From the NCBI GenBank assembly GCA_016926925.1, contig JAFGNQ010000201.1, positions 1-7,012 of the forward strand: a stretch of 7,012 nucleotides of DNA. Reading direction: 5' to 3'. The stretch is from Candidatus Aminicenantota bacterium. GTDB lineage: Bacteria; Acidobacteriota; Aminicenantia; Aminicenantales; Aminicenantaceae. Each line of letters opens with the position of its first letter. Positions within the stretch are counted from its first letter, which is position 1. Of this stretch, positions 5,897-7,012 are shown piece by piece. The notes beneath the pieces were generated by a model. The model saw nothing but the letters and a program-made list of their open reading frames with translations, had not been told where the DNA came from and searched no databases. A program made the translations under genes and the position numbers.

Positions 5897-6835
5897 TCAC
5901 CACCAGCGCCAGAGCGCAAGAATCAAGATGATGAGGAAAACGGCGACAAGGTTGAAATAGGCAAAAAAATAAAAAATCTTTTCGTATATTGTCCGGGTTG
6001 ATTCTGAGGGAATAAATTCGCCCACTTGCGGCATCGGCGAAATCTTCTCTTGGCCATGGGGCGCCTGATCCAAAAATTCCGTCAAATCCTCTCCGGCACG
6101 ATGACGGCCGAAATGAAGGCCTGCTTTCCAGAAACCGCTTTTGGTCACATCGTAAACTCTGTCCCGGAAGGCAAAATAGGCTGCATGTCCCTCAATTCCA
6201 TCGAAAGCTTTCAGATCATCGGCCGTAAGACGGCTCTTGTCCACTTTCTGCGGGCCATGCTTCTTATTTTTTAATCTCGGACCTATAAAAAAGACGGCGA
6301 CAAGCGCCGTGGAAACCATAAGCAGAAAGATACCGATTTTTACCAGGAGCAGAATACCAAAACGGGTCTCGAAGAGAAGGGAGGGTGACGTCACCCTATA
6401 AGATGTGAGCACGACACCTGTAACCGCCATGACGGCCATGGACACCAATCCAACTCTGACCTCACCTTTGGGCAGACCCTGAGCGGCATATACAGGCTTG
6501 AGAACCAAATGCACATAGAGTATGGTCCCGAACCAAAAAATCGCTGTAAAAACATGAAGAAGTCCGGCAGCAAAGCGGAGGTATCTGGAAACCCGTTTCC
6601 AAGCAGACCGGGAATCCTTCCCTTGATCAGGCAGTGATTCATCGGATACTTTCTCGAGGTACGCCTCGCCCTTCTTGGTCAGCTCTCCTCCACCCGAGGC
6701 ATCGAGATGGCATTCTCCACAGCTCAGGCCGGTCTTCTCCGCATATTCCTCGGTTCCGCTGCCGAATACGGGGAGAACCCAAATCGCGACCGCAAACAAA
6801 CAGAAGAATATCCGTTTCCCCTTCACAGCCAACAT
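5897..6835 (-). CDS. Three-domain heme membrane protein: CxxCH site, CopD-like membrane domain, cytochrome b5-like domain
   Basis: This 312-residue protein starts with a signal sequence (about 5-25) followed by a short segment with CGECH (Cys39, Cys42, His43), a c-type heme attachment motif expected on the periplasmic side. Three hydrophobic helices follow (about 86-112, 127-147, 158-187). The first carries His94 and Trp101 in a pattern like the CopD family (LLHVFTAIFWFG). A Lys/Arg-rich stretch (189-202) marks the cytoplasmic side. Residues 203-274 match the cytochrome b5-like heme/steroid-binding domain: LTADDLKAFDG, RVYDVTKSGFW, then His241, His245, AGEDLTEFL and APHG (His260). A last helix (285-309) ends in RWW. 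By the positive-inside rule the heme c faces the periplasm and the b5-like domain the cytoplasm, so it may pass electrons across or at the membrane; this is inference. The ATG at 6835 is supported by GAGGAGG 5 bases upstream. It converges on the sulfotransferase gene and has no visible partner in the window. Heme c attachment and metal transport are untested alternatives. Confidence 0.78.
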   Translation of the reverse strand: MLAVKGKRIFFCLFAVAIWVLPVFGSGTEEYAEKTGLSCGECHLDASGGGELTKKGEAYLEKVSDESLPDQGKDSRSAWKRVSRYLRFAAGLLHVFTAIFWFGTILYVHLVLKPVYAAQGLPKGEVRVGLVSMAVMAVTGVVLTSYRVTSPSLLFETRFGILLLVKIGIFLLMVSTALVAVFFIGPRLKNKKHGPQKVDKSRLTADDLKAFDGIEGHAAYFAFRDRVYDVTKSGFWKAGLHFGRHRAGEDLTEFLDQAPHGQEKISPMPQVGEFIPSESTRTIYEKIFYFFAYFNLVAVFLIILILALWRWW

Positions 6836-6840
6836 AGTGC

Positions 6841-6847
6841 CCTCCTC
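6841..6847 (-). promoter_or_regulatory. Strong ribosome binding site of the heme membrane protein gene
   Basis: GAGGAGG on the minus strand lies 5 bases upstream of the ATG at 6835. It is the strongest Shine-Dalgarno match in the window and confirms that start. Confidence 0.8.
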
Positions 6848-6974
6848 ACTGCAAAAGGCGAGTCTCCTTAAACCCAGCTACGGAAGTCTTTTCGGGCTTT
6901 TCTCCCGCGATATCGACGTACGCTTAATGGCTCTCTTCCATTTTGTGTGGGTTGACAGGGTGCGAGATGAAAAT

Positions 6975-7007
6975 GGCTGGAGATGTCTTCGCTCCAGTCG
7001 GATTTTT
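6975..7007. terminator. Terminator-like hairpin at the right edge
   Basis: GGCTGGAG (6975-6982) can pair with CTCCAGTC (6992-6999), with one G-T pair, across a 9-base loop. On the plus strand GGA and five T residues follow (7003-7007); on the minus strand the stem is followed by A and TTTT. It could end a minus-strand transcript arriving from beyond the window, upstream of the heme protein gene. The stem is short and the T-runs are brief, so this is a weak call. The rest of 6848-6974 holds no recognised gene or convincing promoter. Confidence 0.25.
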
Positions 7008-7012
7008 CACGC

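Noticed and set aside
6871..7011. Minus-strand frame open from the right edge to a stop near 6871
   Set aside because: The roughly 47 visible codons are rich in Arg, Ser and Pro with no recognisable family features, and chance openness over this length is common. A C-terminal gene fragment cannot be excluded.
6967..7012. Possible start of a plus-strand gene running off the window (ATGAAAATGGCTGGAG), with AGGG 6 bases upstream and a TTGACA at 6952
   Set aside because: Only 15 codons are visible, no -10 box follows the TTGACA at a usable distance, and a terminator-like hairpin lies inside the frame. It cannot be supported from this window alone.

Overview
The window carries six protein-coding genes and no RNA genes, insertion sequences or CRISPR arrays that I can see. 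Base composition is moderate. A lipobox lipoprotein, several exported or membrane-anchored enzymes and a c-type heme motif facing the periplasm suggest a Gram-negative bacterium with a respiratory lifestyle. The gene mix (AssT-type sulfotransferase, multi-heme-domain membrane protein, D-aminoacylase-type lipoprotein) would fit a deltaproteobacterial or Desulfobacterota-like genome, but this is inference and no marker gene is present to settle it.

Layout: on the minus strand, reading from 3779 down to 119, lie three genes in one direction. They are a membrane-anchored Ntn-type (C45/penicillin acyltransferase-like) amide hydrolase, a YqeG-like HAD phosphatase, and a lipoprotein of the N-acyl-D-amino-acid deacylase family. 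The gaps are 91 and 57 bases, so they may be one operon, although a candidate promoter lies in front of the HAD gene. A 206-base AT-rich divergent intergenic region (3780-3985) separates this block from a plus-strand pair: a small hotdog-fold thioesterase (3986-4426) and an arylsulfotransferase-family beta-propeller (4492-5781). Converging on that pair from the right is a minus-strand gene (5897-6835). It encodes an unusual membrane protein that joins a CxxCH c-type heme site, a CopD-like membrane domain and a cytochrome b5-like heme/steroid-binding domain. The remaining 177 bases at the right edge hold its ribosome binding site and a small hairpin. The first 118 bases hold a strong hairpin and no gene.

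How they fit together: four of the six products carry N-terminal export or anchoring signals, so this is mainly an envelope-facing set of enzymes. The left block contains two unrelated folds that both cleave (or form) amide bonds of N-acyl compounds, which suggests, as inference only, processing of N-acyl amino acids or similar amides outside the cytoplasmic membrane. The right pair could release an aromatic or fatty acid from CoA and sulfate a phenol, but no substrate can be read from the sequence. Several starts were moved inward from the longest open frame because a good Shine-Dalgarno sequence sits in front of an internal ATG. No obvious defence system, mobile element or other new multi-gene system is visible; the most unusual object is the three-domain heme protein.
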